Positions 25,384-37,196 of a DNA stretch of 62,000 nucleotides are shown here, piece after piece (position 1 is the stretch's first letter; every line of letters begins with the position of its first letter). The notes below the pieces were generated by a model. The model had not been told where the DNA came from. It worked only from the letters and a program-made list of their open reading frames with translations, and did no database searches. The stretch is taken from the NCBI RefSeq assembly GCF_001039355.2, contig NW_019773848.1:49635-111634 (forward strand), given 5' to 3'. This stretch comes from Lingula anatina (Eukaryota; Brachiopoda; Lingulata; Lingulida; Lingulidae). A program made the position numbers and the translations under genes.

Positions 25384-26632
25384 TCATCTGGAAAGCTCAC
25401 TGATCAGTTCATTGAAGTCCGTTACAAACCACTCGGCCTCCAGCTGGACTTTTTGTCTGATCTGATTGCCACCAAATCCAATAAATGCATCCTGGAAAAA
25501 AAACGTTAACTCATGTATTCATACAATTTTTCTTTCAGATTTAATTTTCAACATTTGGTAAACCTGTAATATGAAACTTATCACTAAAAACTTATGCATA
25601 TTCCATTATGAAGGCAGCTTATTCATAGCCCATTGCATTCAAAAAATTCAAGCACAAGCTCCGAAATTTTCATGAGTGGCGCATGCCGTTTTTCCATATA
25701 ATGCACATATTATTGTAACATTTTTGCATCCCTGATATGCCATTTTTAATAAAAAATAAGAAAGAAAAATATCTTACCCCTGGTGGACAGGCTTCCATAT
25801 CAGTGGCCCCATCTCCTATCATCACAAGTTTCTGATAACCATACTTCTTCTTCAAGATACTGATGACACGCCCTTTGCCTCCGGATTCTGATGTTGGCTG
25901 TTCCTTGTCAAAACCTGCATACTTCCCTGCAGATTGAACATAGGGTAAATGTTTAGGAACTGACTAACATCAAAAATAAAAGTCAATTCACAATTAAAAT
26001 TTGACGTCTGATTTAATACCATCTCACAAAGCTTCACTTAATTATGTAGTTCATTTTCAATTGTGTAACATGTATTCATCAGCTTAAATTTTTTAAAATA
26101 CTTAATTCTATGGACAGTCCATCTATTATTAAAGGGATAATAACTCTTCATACGAGTTCCATATTTTGCAATAAAAACATTGTGAACAACTTATAGAAAT
26201 ATCATATATTCTGTTTTACCACAAAAACGGCAGTTATAGCTATTATTCTGATAACTGAGCTTGTCTTTAGACCACGTGACCTCCATTGATGGCAATACTC
26301 TGTTATAATCTCTTAAGAAATTATAACAAAAAAACAAACTTTTGAGAAAAAAACAAGGACTAACTTTGAATGTAAACATGGATTCACTAACCATTGGTAA
26401 GTATGGGAAAATTATTGTTTACTCCAGGAAAATTATTTTTTTGGCCAGAATGAAGAGTCATTATCCCTTTAACATGTTATATTTTATTTTGTTTGACAGA
26501 ATCCTTTGGCAATTTTCAGTCAATAATTCCAATAACAGTTAAATAAAATGTACAGAATGGTAAATTTTATACAATGGAACACATTTTTGTTGGAAATTTT
26601 AAACCAATATATGGAAAGGGAGCCCAGTTTTG

Positions 26633-26678
<46 letters not shown>

Positions 26679-26750
26679 TTTGAATGCTGGTATCCTTACC
26701 ATCTTCAAATAATAAAACGTTCGCAAAGACCCTATCAGCTGGTATCTTTA
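25384..26750 (-). CDS. PSPH: partial second copy of phosphoserine phosphatase exons
   Basis: It holds coding exons at 25384-25491 (last, with stop), 25778-25926 (with GDGATDMEACPP) and a fragment of the preceding exon at 26700-26750 that is cut by the N. Lengths and splice sites equal those of the complete gene at 29091-31748. The first two coding exons are absent here. Best read as the other haplotype of the same gene left in the assembly, not as a pseudogene. Confidence 0.85.
26129..26472. mobile_element. TTAA-flanked MITE, copy 1
   Basis: The element is bounded by TTAA at 26129-26132 and 26469-26472 with terminal inverted repeats (AGGGATAATAACTCTT at the left; near-complement at the right). 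About 340 bp, non-coding. TTAA duplications are typical of piggyBac-type insertion. It lies in a PSPH intron and has relatives at 29840 and 46660. Confidence 0.75.
26635..26679. repeat. (CA)n microsatellite
   Basis: A CA run in a PSPH intron next to the exon end; the matching run in the other copy is at about 30345-30390. Confidence 0.9.
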
Positions 26751-26751
26751 N
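26751..26751. other. single N, contig join 2
   Basis: An isolated N inside a PSPH exon. It is followed by poly-T and sequence that repeats from 23052. Confidence 0.9.
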
Positions 26752-26753
26752 TT

Positions 26754-26784
<31 letters not shown>

Positions 26785-29700
26785 AGGGTGGGGGGAGTTA
26801 AAATGAGAATAGTTGAGCTGCATTCAATTACCACACCTAAGCTTACGTTCGTATTTTTATAAGTACTATCCTTACGCCCAATTGAAATGTTTTCTCTAGT
26901 CCACATTACCGGTATTTTATTTCAGATTCAAAGGGTACAAACTATAAGCCCATATATTAATTCAAATTTAAAAAAGGAACAACCATTTCTGAACCCTTCT
27001 TATTCAGAGGGCATTGTGCTTTATTTATTATGAATAAAACGTGATCACAATTCAAACCCAAGCATATGGACCGAAATGCAAAATATAATGTACTCTTGTT
27101 AAAACAGTATACAATTACAGTATACAGCATGAGGAGAACACTGAATATGACTATGACTAGGCACAGTGTTGCATGATGTGCAAATGATCAAGATGAGATC
27201 ATGAGAATGGTTCCGCTTCGGGCACACATGTGACACCCTCCTACAGGTACTACACTGTACCGGTAGTACAAGAAGCCAGAAACTACTGCCTCTTCCCCCA
27301 ATCAAACACTTGTTACAATTATTTGTCGTGTCAATTAAAAATTATGACACTTACACTGAATTGATATATTCTAAAAAGCAATAATTAAAACAATGTTTGT
27401 ATTAGCGTTTTTATGCAGTTCCTGAGAACAAGACGTTTTTTATCACAAAATACATTAAATCACTTTCTAAAAATGTCCACATGGAGTTGGCAAAATATTT
27501 CCTAAAATGTTCCTCACTAGTTTGAATACAATTCTAGTTTTTGCATGCCAAATATTTAACAAATAAGCACAAGAGCCTTCCACATCATGTTTATGTTTAT
27601 GATTAAATTTCAACTTATACTTGGTATACAAGTAAAACAACATGCCATTAGTACAGTAAATAGTTTTAAATTTTGCAGTGGCAGAGTGGCATTTGACACA
27701 ATCAGCACCCGCCGAGTAATTCAAATGTTAACAGTCTTTACATAAGATGTCCATTTCTCTCACAGTACTCAGATGTTTTAGGGTCATACTGGTACTAGTA
27801 CTGTATAGGGGTTCAATGCCTTAAACTGACCCATTTTCCTGACCTGGTCCCCTGTCCCTTTTATTTTAACAAGTGTGAAAAACAAATTTAACTCCACTAC
27901 TAGTGATAATATGGCGGGCAGTGATAAGATTTTAACAGGAAAAATAAACCCAGAATATATGAGACTGAAATAAACATTGAACTTTCTTGCCAAACACAAC
28001 AAACATGGCTTAACAGAAACAGGTCACAGTATTTTAAACTAAAACAATTGAAATACTAAATGCAAAAATAAGTGACAGTGGGAAAACCACAGCAATTACT
28101 TGACACAAAACTGATGAATGAATACCATTTAACGGCTAAATACCATATGGTTTCTCAACAATTTAAAACCATACACTAGCTATTGGCTATGAATAAATTT
28201 CAAGTATGGGTTTTTTTGTGGCAATCAAAGTACATATAAGACTTAAATACAGTAAAAGTAAACTTGATTCAAAGTCTATTGCACTTTTTCATGTTAATGT
28301 AACTTACAAAGTACATATCTGAGATCAAATCTTTCAAGGGACAAATTCTAATAAGGTGCATTCCAATTTACTCCAAAGTGTTGTGCGTCCAATCTCTCTC
28401 ATTACCTACAGTATGAATGCGAGTTTTGCCAAAAGGGAAGCATACTCACAAATTCCATTGGTCCCATAACAATTAGTTATAACTAAATGATTTTAAAAGT
28501 CCTCTTTTCCTCTGTGGTCAAGTCTGAAAATTAGGGTGGCTTAATGCCAGTGCTACAATAATAAATCACACTTAACTTTCTCTTATACATACATATCATT
28601 TTGGTCTCTAAGATATCGCACTTTATACAATGTGCCTGTACTTGTGCAAACTATGTGACATGGATTCAAATAACATATGGCTTAAATCATGCCATAGCAA
28701 ATCATATTTTAATACTACATCACATAAATTATAAAAGATAAGTAAAATACAGGTTCCTTTTGAAAATGATGAAATGTCTGGAACAAAGACTAATGATTCA
28801 AGGCAGTGACTTAACAGAATCTACACAGTACAATTCTTTTTTCCAGGACCAAAATGGAGTGTGTCACACTTCAGCTCACTAAGGTCACCTATGATGCTCT
28901 CAAATGCTTCATGCATCACGGACAGTACACTTGCTGAGAACATACCACTGCTGTACTGGATCATCTCATTAAGTCTTTTGACATCTCTCCTGTAATCACT
29001 GGCAACTTCCAGGGTCTTCATTTCTATACTCCTTTTAAGTTGCTAAGTACAGTACAAACTAATCATTCCTCAGCATCCTAGATGTTGACATCATCTGGAA
29101 AGCTCACTGATCAATTCATTGAAGTCCGTTACAAACCACTTGGCCTCCAGCTGGACTTTTTGTCTGATCTGATTGCCACCAAATCCAATAAATGCATCCT
29201 GGAAAAAAAACGTTAACTCATGTATTCATACAATTTTTTTTTTTCAGATTTAATTTTCAACATTTGGTAAACCTGTAATATGAAAATTATCACTAAAAAC
29301 TTATGCATATTCCATTATGAAGGCAGCTTATTCATAGCCCATTGCATTCAAAAAATTCAAGCACAAGCTCCGAAATTTTCATGAGTGGCGCATGCCGTTT
29401 TTCCATATAATGCACATATTATTGTAACATTTTTGCATCCCTGATATGCCATTTTTAATCAAAAATAAGAAAGAAAAATATCTTACCCCTGGTGGACAGG
29501 CTTCCATATCAGTGGCCCCATCTCCTATCATCACAAGTTTCTGATAACCATACTTCTTCTTCAAGATACTGATGACACGCCCTTTGCCTCCGGATTCTGA
29601 TGTTGGCTGTTCCTTGTCAAAACCTGCATACTTCCCTGCAGATTGAACATAGGGTTCAATGTTTAGGAACTGACTGACATCAAAAATAAAAGTCAATTCA

Positions 29701-30344
29701 CAATTAAAATTTGACGTCTGATTTAATACCATCTCACAAAGCTTCACTTAATTATGTAGTTCATTTTCAATTGTGTAACATGTATTCATCAGCTTAAATT
29801 TTTTTAAAATACTTAATTCTATGGACAGTCCCTCTATTATTAAAGGGATAATAACTCTTCATATGAGTTCCATATTTTGCAATAAAAACATTGTGAACAA
29901 CTTATAGAAATATCATATATTCTGTTTTACCACAAAAACGGCAGTTATAGCTATTATTCTGATAACTGAGCTTGTCTTTAGACCACGTGACCTCTATTGA
30001 TGGCAATACTCTGTTATAATCTCTTAAGTAATTATAACAAAAAAACAAACTTTTTAGAAAAAAACAAGGACTAACTTTGATTGTAAACATGGATTCACTA
30101 ACCATTGGTAAGTATGGGAAAATTATTGTTTACTCCAGGAAAATTATTTTTTTGGCCAGAATGAAGAGTCATTATCCCTTTAACATGTTATATTTTATTT
30201 TGTTTGACAGAATCTTTTGGCAATTTTCAGTCAATAATTCCAATAACAGTTTAAATAAAATGTACAGAATGGTAAATTTTATACAATGGAACACATTTTT
30301 GTTGGAAATTTTAAACCAATATATGGAAAGGGAGCCCAGTTTTG

Positions 30345-30390
<46 letters not shown>

Positions 30391-30460
30391 TTTGAATGTT
30401 GGTATCCTTACCATCTTCAAATAATAAAACGTTCGCAAAGACCCTATCAGCTGGTATCTT
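26752..30460. repeat. duplicated block, right copy (3' half of PSPH)
   Basis: Partner of 23052-26750. It continues uninterrupted beyond 30460 into the rest of the PSPH gene, so this is the contig carrying the complete coding sequence. Confidence 0.9.
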
Positions 30461-31748
30461 CAATAGTCTTGCAGCGGGCAGGATCACCTGTTTAAAGCCA
30501 CCAGACACTAAGTATACAGGGACCCCTCGTCTTTGGAGAAGCTTAATGAGAGTTCTACAAAACAAACAGTATTCATTTAGAACAAAATTAGATTAAGTAT
30601 TCATTTAATACATTAAAAATTCAATCAGCAAATAAAAAACAAAAGCATGTGGTCTTAATAAATAAATAAAGAAGACCCATCTTGTTTCTTGTTTTTTTCT
30701 TCTTTCTAATTTGTGCAACTATCCTCCGCTGCACACAGAAACCTGTAAAACCTACAGTGTACTGTGCCTTCTAGATACCTATCTGTACTGATGATGCTAT
30801 TTTTCACATGATATGGACAGAGTTTTTAGTACTGAAATATCTCTTTTCAAAAGTTTGTGCATTCAAAGCCATGTTACAAATTACATTTTCTTTTAATCCA
30901 GCTCTTTTTTTATTTTAATTATTATTTTAAGTACCATTAATTTTTCTTTTAAAAGATAACAGTCATAAGTATACAAAGAGATGTTACATATTTTAGAACA
31001 AATACAAAATAATAACATACTCTATTCCTTTGGTAAACTTTGGTGGGTTGTTCTCCACAAAATCTTGTACTTGTTTTTCCGTTGCATTTATAATCTTTAG
31101 TCTTTCTTGAAGAGCCTCACGGAATGATACTGAACCTCCCATAGCTTTCTTAGTCCTGAAATACATGCAAAGAAAAATAATAGATTTAATTTGATTAGTT
31201 TATAACAACTAGGGACTTCTTGGGGCCTTCCTGCATGCACAAATTATACAACTGATGGTGGGTGTTCTTTTATTCATTAAGGAAAAAAATCTCCAAGGCT
31301 AGTGCTGAAGTTCAAAACAAGTCAACTGATTGTTAAGAAGTCCAAAGTTAACAGAAGTTAAGTTTATTATATTTTTTTTTACAAAATGCGTATAAACATG
31401 TTAGCTTGTGCTTCAACATTCTCAAAATCTTATTTCTTTTTTCTACTTTTTTCTTCTGGTGGTAGGTGGGGGTGGGGGGGCAGGAGAGAAAATCTACATA
31501 GCCAGCTTAACTAGAAAAATGCTCACATGCTGGAAAAGTTTAAGCACCTGATAAAAGGTCAATGTTCCATGCCTTTTCTTATCTTACAGTTACCCAAAAT
31601 AAACTCACCACGCTGCAACTTGCTCCCCAACTCCACAAAATTCTGCCATTTCATCTATAGCTTCATCCTCTATCACTGTAGAGTCCACATCAAAGCAGAC
31701 AGCGTCTGCTGACCTCCAGATTTGCTTCACAGCTTCTTTGGTCAGCAT
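29091..31748 (-). CDS. PSPH: phosphoserine phosphatase (complete coding model)
   Basis: Exons in transcript order 31609-31748, 31021-31155, 30412-30554, 29487-29635, 29091-29198 join in frame to 224 aa, essentially the length of human PSPH (225). The enzyme catalyses the last step of serine synthesis, phosphoserine to serine and phosphate, in the cytosol. HAD motifs: nucleophile FDVDST (D20, D22), SGGF in exon 3, then GDGATDMEACPP in exon 4, and DAFIGFGGN in exon 5. Every junction is GT-AG. The start MLTKEAVKQ aligns with the family N-terminus, and a splice acceptor lies 17 bases upstream, so exon 1 here is preceded by a non-coding exon near the TATA box. The 3' UTR may run about 2 kb to AATAAA-like sites near 27020. 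All exons lie between the Ns at 26751 and 32140. Confidence 0.95.
29840..30183. mobile_element. TTAA-flanked MITE, copy 2 (allelic to copy 1)
   Basis: Same element as 26129-26472 at the equivalent place in the duplicated PSPH intron, with TTAA at 29840-29843 and 30180-30183. Confidence 0.75.
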
Positions 31749-32139
31749 GTTGATGTGATGGTGCTCTGTAAAGTAGAATTCTCTCTTTAAAATAGTTGAA
31801 TTACGGATTTTATTAGACTCTCTTGCTGAGTGACATTCTCTGACCATATCACCTCCATTAAAGTAGTATAATGTCATGCACTGGGGTGATATTTGCATGA
31901 TACACTCATGAGCACACAAATGACTACTTAATTAAAATATTCAGGAGAGAAAGAAGAACTCTAGATATGTTTTTACATTTAACTGAACAAAGAATTTACA
32001 CTCAAATCCAAGTTTTTTGATGCTTAAAAAGTAAAATAAAATACTTTTTATTAATAATACTGACATGCTTAAAAAGTCAGACACTTAAAAATAATATTTT
32101 TGACATATATATAACTATAACCTTAAATATTTTAGTAAA
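31384..32139. repeat. duplicated block, left copy (PSPH first coding exon)
   Basis: About 0.76 kb matched by 32141 to about 32896. It contains the first PSPH coding exon and flanking introns. It ends at the N. Confidence 0.9.
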
Positions 32140-32140
32140 N
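32140..32140. other. single N, contig join 3
   Basis: An isolated N; following bases repeat sequence beginning near 31384. Confidence 0.9.
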
Positions 32141-32369
32141 AAATTGCGTATAAACATGTTAGCTTGTGCTTTAACATTCTCAAAATCTTATTTCTTTTTT
32201 CTACTTTTTTCTTCTGGTGGTAGGTGGGGGTGGGGGGGGGGCAGGAGAGAAAATCTACATAGCCAGCTTAACTAGAAAAATGCTCACATGCTGGAAAAGT
32301 TTAAGCACCTGATAAAAGGTCAATGTTCCATGCCTTTTCTTATCTTACAGTTACCCAAAATAAACTCAC

Positions 32370-32509
32370 CACGCTGCAACTTGCTCCCCAACTCCACAAA
32401 ATTCTGCCATTTCATCTATAGCTTCATCCTCAATCACTGTAGAGTCCACATCAAAGCAGACAGCGTCTGCTGACCTCCAGATTTGCTTCACAGCTTCTTT
32501 GGTCAGCAT
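32370..32509 (-). CDS. PSPH: second copy of PSPH first coding exon
   Basis: This 140-nt exon has the same start, same FDVDST motif and same donor as 31609-31748. It lies right after the N at 32140, within the repeated block. It is likely the same exon from the other haplotype, not an extra exon of the gene. Confidence 0.85.
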
Positions 32510-34079
32510 GTTGATGTGATGGTGCTCTGTAAATTAGAATTCTCTCTTTAAAATAGTTGAATTACGGATTTTATTAGACTCTCTTGCTGAGTGACATTCT
32601 CTGACCATATCACCTCCATTAAAGTAGTATAATGTGATGCACTGGGGTGATATTTGCATGATACACTCATGAGCACACAAATGGCTAATTAAAATATTCA
32701 GGAGAGAAAGAAGAACTCTAGATATGTTTTTACATTTAACTGAACAAAGAATTTACACTCAAATCCAAGTTTTTTGATGCTTAAAAAGTAAAATAAAATA
32801 CTATTTATTAATAATACTGACATGCTTAAAAAGTCAGACACTTAAAAATAATATTTTTGACATATATATAACTATAACCTTAAATATTTTAGTAAAAAAT
32901 TAACCACTATTCTGCCCAGTTTTAAACTCAGACATATATACCTGATTTTTCTCTCCTTGGCTTCTAAAAAGAGGATGATTACATGTATTCCGTATGATTT
33001 CACTTATGATTTCAAATAGTCTTTGCTTCATTATTTCAAAAGGACGCAACATGTTAGTATGATGCAAATGTGTACATGGTTCACACTTAAAAACATGACT
33101 TTAAAATCAAGTGGAACTAAGAAGACCAAAAACTTACTGTGAACATAATTCACATTTTTCACTTCAGAAATCTATTCATTTAAACAGTTTGCACTCTGGC
33201 ATGCATGTACATGGTAATAGAATGCACTTACATTGAAATTTTGGCTACTATAAAATAGTCATTTCATCATCCTCATTTACATTGTCACATCCTTTCCTGC
33301 TAACACTGTGACAGTCTACGACATTAACCACTGGCTCTAATGAATATGCTAATAAAAATTGGGACCGGGCTGGTAAAATTTCTGAAAAACAGTTAACTAC
33401 TGGCCTGACCAGGTCAGTGGATTTTTTTCTACTGTAACATGTACTCCAATTCCTTTTATAAATGTACAGGCTAAATGTTGAAGTTTTTTTTTTTTTTTAT
33501 AACTCTTAAAAATATCACGGTTTTGTTCTTATTTGTAATAGAACCCATTTAATATATATATGAAAATTGAAAATTGGACCTGAGCTTGGACCTGAGCCAG
33601 TGAATTTTGATTTCATGCACTGTATGTTTAATTCTCATTAACTTTTTTAAAAATCTTTTTCTTTTTGTTCCAATTTTCCTGAATATTTTGAGAAAAAATG
33701 CAATGAAGGACTTTGAATGTTGCAATGCCTGGCATGTCAGCTGAATCATAGTTCTAAACCATGCCAAATGGCACCGTTCGCCCTCTGAAATACCATAATT
33801 TTTCAGGGCCCTTAAGCGGACCCCCCCCCCCCCCCCCCCCTTAAAATAATCCTGGATCCGCCCCTGGACTATTCATTGTATGCTTTATAAATTTGCAGTC
33901 TTCATTAAGACGAAAATATCACATCATTTTTCGTCCATAACAACCAAATACACGCATGGGCAACGCGTAACCTGTCCCAGTTGTAATTCAACTTTCATAT
34001 TACTAATTATGTTTAATAATTCGACTCGCAATTAAATGCCACAATTTAATAGAAAACAGCTAGATCGACCAAAACTTAC

Positions 34080-34142
34080 CGGTGACAGCGGAGGACGAGC
34101 CAAAGGAAATGGAAGCTGATGAAAACGCACGTCGCTTATATA
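34080..34142 (-). promoter_or_regulatory. PSPH: putative PSPH promoter TATA box and 5' UTR exon
   Basis: On the minus strand TATATAAG (34135-34142) lies about 55 bases upstream of a strong donor CACCG|GTAAGT (exon end 34080). This fits transcription starting near 34105-34110 and a very short non-coding first exon spliced to the exon bearing the ATG. An identical arrangement is at 35873-35935 in the repeated block. Confidence 0.5.
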
Positions 34143-34195
34143 TGCCGGCGATCAGCTGTTTCTTCCATGACATATCAAATTAAATCGTTCGGCTG

Positions 34196-34420
34196 ATGCA
34201 AGCTAAGGATCACGCTCTACTCACATGCACAGAAAACGTACCTTACTTTTTGTCAACCACAGCGTACAGCATAAATATTGGGGAAATATTAAGGCAAAAA
34301 ATGCTGGTCATGGAATGTGTAGCTTGGCTTGACGCTGTTAAACAAAGGAATGGGATGGGGGGTTTTCGGTGGAATTTTCCTTCACACCTTTGTTCTGGAG
34401 GTTCTCTTGGATTTTGCCGG
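34196..34420 (+). other. divergent exon-like stretch upstream of PSPH
   Basis: On the plus strand, starting about 60 bases from the PSPH TATA box, an open frame runs into a consensus donor TTGCCGG|GTAAGTAC (exon end 34420). It recurs at 35989-36213 with one amino-acid change. It could be the first exon of a divergent transcript; no partner exon or family was recognised. Confidence 0.3.
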
Positions 34421-34598
34421 GTAAGTACAATACTGACACCTTGCGTCACTGAGACAAACTAATAGTATTTATTCAGGTGTGCCGCAAAGATCTTTGGGTA
34501 GATCTACAGTAACCTGACACCAATAATAAGGCAACATTTAACTTGTATCGTTTTTCAGCGTTATTCTTTTGTCAGTGACATGGAAAAACGATAAACAC

Positions 34599-34599
34599 N
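34599..34599. other. single N, contig join 4
   Basis: An isolated N; following bases repeat sequence beginning at 32868. Confidence 0.9.
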
Positions 34600-35275
34600 A
34601 TAACTATAACCTTAAATATTTTAGTAAAAAATTAACCACTATTCTTCCCAGTTTTAAACTCAGACATACATACCCGATTTTTCTCTCCTTGGCTTCTAAA
34701 AAGAGGATGATTACATGTATTCCGTATGATTTCACTTATGATTTCAAATAGCCTTTGCTTCATTATTTCAAAAGGACGCAACATGTTAGTATGATGCTAA
34801 TGTGTACATGCTTCACACTTAAAAACATGACTTTAAAATCAAGTGGAACTAAGAAGACCAAAAACTTACTGTGAACATAATTCACATTTTTCACTTCAGA
34901 AATCTATTCATTTAAACAGTTTGCACTCTGGCATGCATGTACATGGTAATAGAATGCACTTACATTGAAATTTTGGCTACTATAAAATAGTCATTTCATC
35001 ATCCTCATTTACATTGTCACATCCTTTCCTGCTAACACTGTGACAGTCTACGACATTAACCACTGGCTCTAATGAATATGCTAATAAAAATTGGGACCGG
35101 GCTGGTAAAATTTCTGAAAGTTAACTACTGGCCTGACCAGGTCAGTGGATTTTTTTCTACTGTAACATGTACTCCAATTCCTTTTATAAATGTACAGGCT
35201 AAATGTTGAATTTTTTTTTTTTTTAATAACTCTTAAAAAATATCACGGTTTTGTTCTTATTTGTAATAGAACCCA

Positions 35276-35341
<66 letters not shown>

Positions 35342-36392
35342 TTTTTTTTTTTTTTTTTTTTGAAAATTGGACCTGAGCTTGGACCTGAGCCAGTGAATTT
35401 TGATTTCATGCACTGTATGTTTAATTCTCATTAACTTTTTTAAAAATCTTTTTCTTTTTGTTCCAATTTTCCTGAATATTTTGAGAAAAAATGCAATGAA
35501 GGACTTTGAATGTTGCAATGCCTGGCATGTCAGCTGAATCATAGTTCTAAACCATGCCAAATGGCACCGTTCGCCCTCTGAAATACCATAAGTTTTCAGG
35601 GCCCTTAAGCGGACCCCCCTCCCCCCTTAAAATAATCCTGGATCCGCCCCTGGACTACACTGTATTCATTGTATGCTTTATAAATTTGCAGTCTTCATTA
35701 AGACGAAAATATCATATCATTTTTCGTCCATAACAACCAAATACACGCATGGGCAACGCGTAACCTGTCCCAGTTCTAATTCAACTTCCATATTACTAAT
35801 TATGTTTAATAATTCGACTCGCAATTAAATGCCACAATTTAATAGAAAACAGCTAGATCGACCAAAACTTACCGGTGACAGCGGAGGACGAGCCAAAGGA
35901 AATGGAAGCTGATGAAAACGCACGTCGCTTATATATGCCGGCGATCAGCTGTTTCTTCCATGACATATCAAATTAAATCGTTCGGCTGATGCAAGCTAAG
36001 GATCACGCTCTACTCACATGCACAGAAAACGTACCTTACTTTTTGTCAACCACAGCGTACAGCATAAATATTGGGGAAATATTAAGGCAAAAAATGCTGG
36101 TCATGGAATGTGTAGCTTGGCCTGACGCTGTTAAACAAAGGAATGGGATGGGGGGTTTTCGGTGGAATTTTCCTTCACACCTTTGTTCTGGAGGTTCTCT
36201 TGGATTTTGCCGGGTAAGTACAATACTGACACCTTGCGTCACTGAGACAAACTAATAGTATTTATTCAGGTGTGCCGCAAAGATCTTTGGGTAGATCTAC
36301 ATGCAGTAACCTGACACCAATAATAAGGCAACATTTAACTTGTAGCGTTTTTCAGCGTTATTCTTTTGTCAGTGACATGGAAAAACGATAAA
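34600..36392. repeat. duplicated block, right copy (PSPH promoter region)
   Basis: Partner of 32868-34598. The main difference is an expanded (TA)n plus poly-T tract at about 35279-35362, where the left copy has only a few TA units. The second copies of the PSPH TATA box (35928-35935) and 5' UTR donor (exon end 35873) are here. Confidence 0.9.
35279..35336. repeat. (TA)n microsatellite, length-polymorphic
   Basis: About 28 TA units followed by poly-T; the allelic place near 33552 has about four to five units. Confidence 0.9.
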
Positions 36393-36522
36393 GTCCTAAA
36401 CCATCCGGTTAAACTATTAGAATCTACTATAGATCTTGCGATCTTAGGATTTACATCGCACTAGGCCATATGCTTCACATTCGAAGAGAAATTAACCTGA
36501 ATACCCTACACACCTATATTAT

Positions 36523-36772
36523 ATTACTGTGGCGGATTTTTTCAATTATTATTATTATTTATTATTATTTTTTTGGGGAGGGAGGGGGGGTCAGGGGAGT
36601 CCTGATCTCCCCTTCAATTTCTGGAAAAAAAACACACACCAAAGGCTCCGTCTTCAAATTAGAATTTTTACTAGCGGAATTATAGTTCCGAACCCCACGC
36701 GAAGGGGGGGGGGGTCTGCTTTCCATCCACAGACCCCCCTACAAATAATCCTGGATCCGCCCCGTTATTACT
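36523..36772. mobile_element. MITE-like element with GGCGGAT / ATCCGCC ends
   Basis: It begins GGCGGAT (36531) and ends ATCCTGGATCCGCCCC (to 36764), with the 8-base direct repeat ATTACTGT near both outer ends, which would suit a hAT-type insertion. The same right-hand end occurs near 33850-33864 and 35637-35650, so it is a dispersed family. No coding. Confidence 0.45.
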
Positions 36773-37196
36773 GTATGTTGTTGAATAAGATACTGCTACT
36801 TAAATCTGAATAGGCCTAGCTATTAGTTCACATTGAATATACCGAAATTCATCGAAATTTTGGATTATATTTAACTAAATATTTTCATGTGGGCGTCTTT
36901 TTCTGTTTTTGAGGTGTAACAAAAACAGTTTTAGTTAAACTCTGATAAAGTTCGCTGTCACACGCTGTAAATCTAGATTATGGTCCACGTTGCGAGCTGA
37001 TATTAGCAGCGATAGCACTAGATCTACGCCACGGCACAACCTGTATTGCGAACAATGGCAATGTGTTCGCGAGTGACGTTATCGTATGTCACGAACACGT
37101 TCTCTAACGTCAACGCTGCCTTGCGTTCCTGCTGCATCCGGCAGACTAACTTTGGAATCTGCAACGACAGCACGCTGATCAGCAGACTTCTTAGCC

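Larger units (their letters stand above)
23052..26750. repeat. duplicated block, left copy (3' half of PSPH)
   Basis: About 3.7 kb, from a poly-T tract to the N at 26751, matches 26752-30460 with scattered substitutions and indels. It contains the PSPH 3' UTR, its last two exons and part of a third. The left copy stops inside an exon exactly at the N, so it is a contig end rather than a natural breakpoint. Confidence 0.9.
32868..34598. repeat. duplicated block, left copy (PSPH promoter region)
   Basis: About 1.73 kb repeated at 34600-36392. It contains the putative PSPH 5' UTR exon, TATA box and a divergent exon-like stretch. It ends at the N at 34599. Confidence 0.9.
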
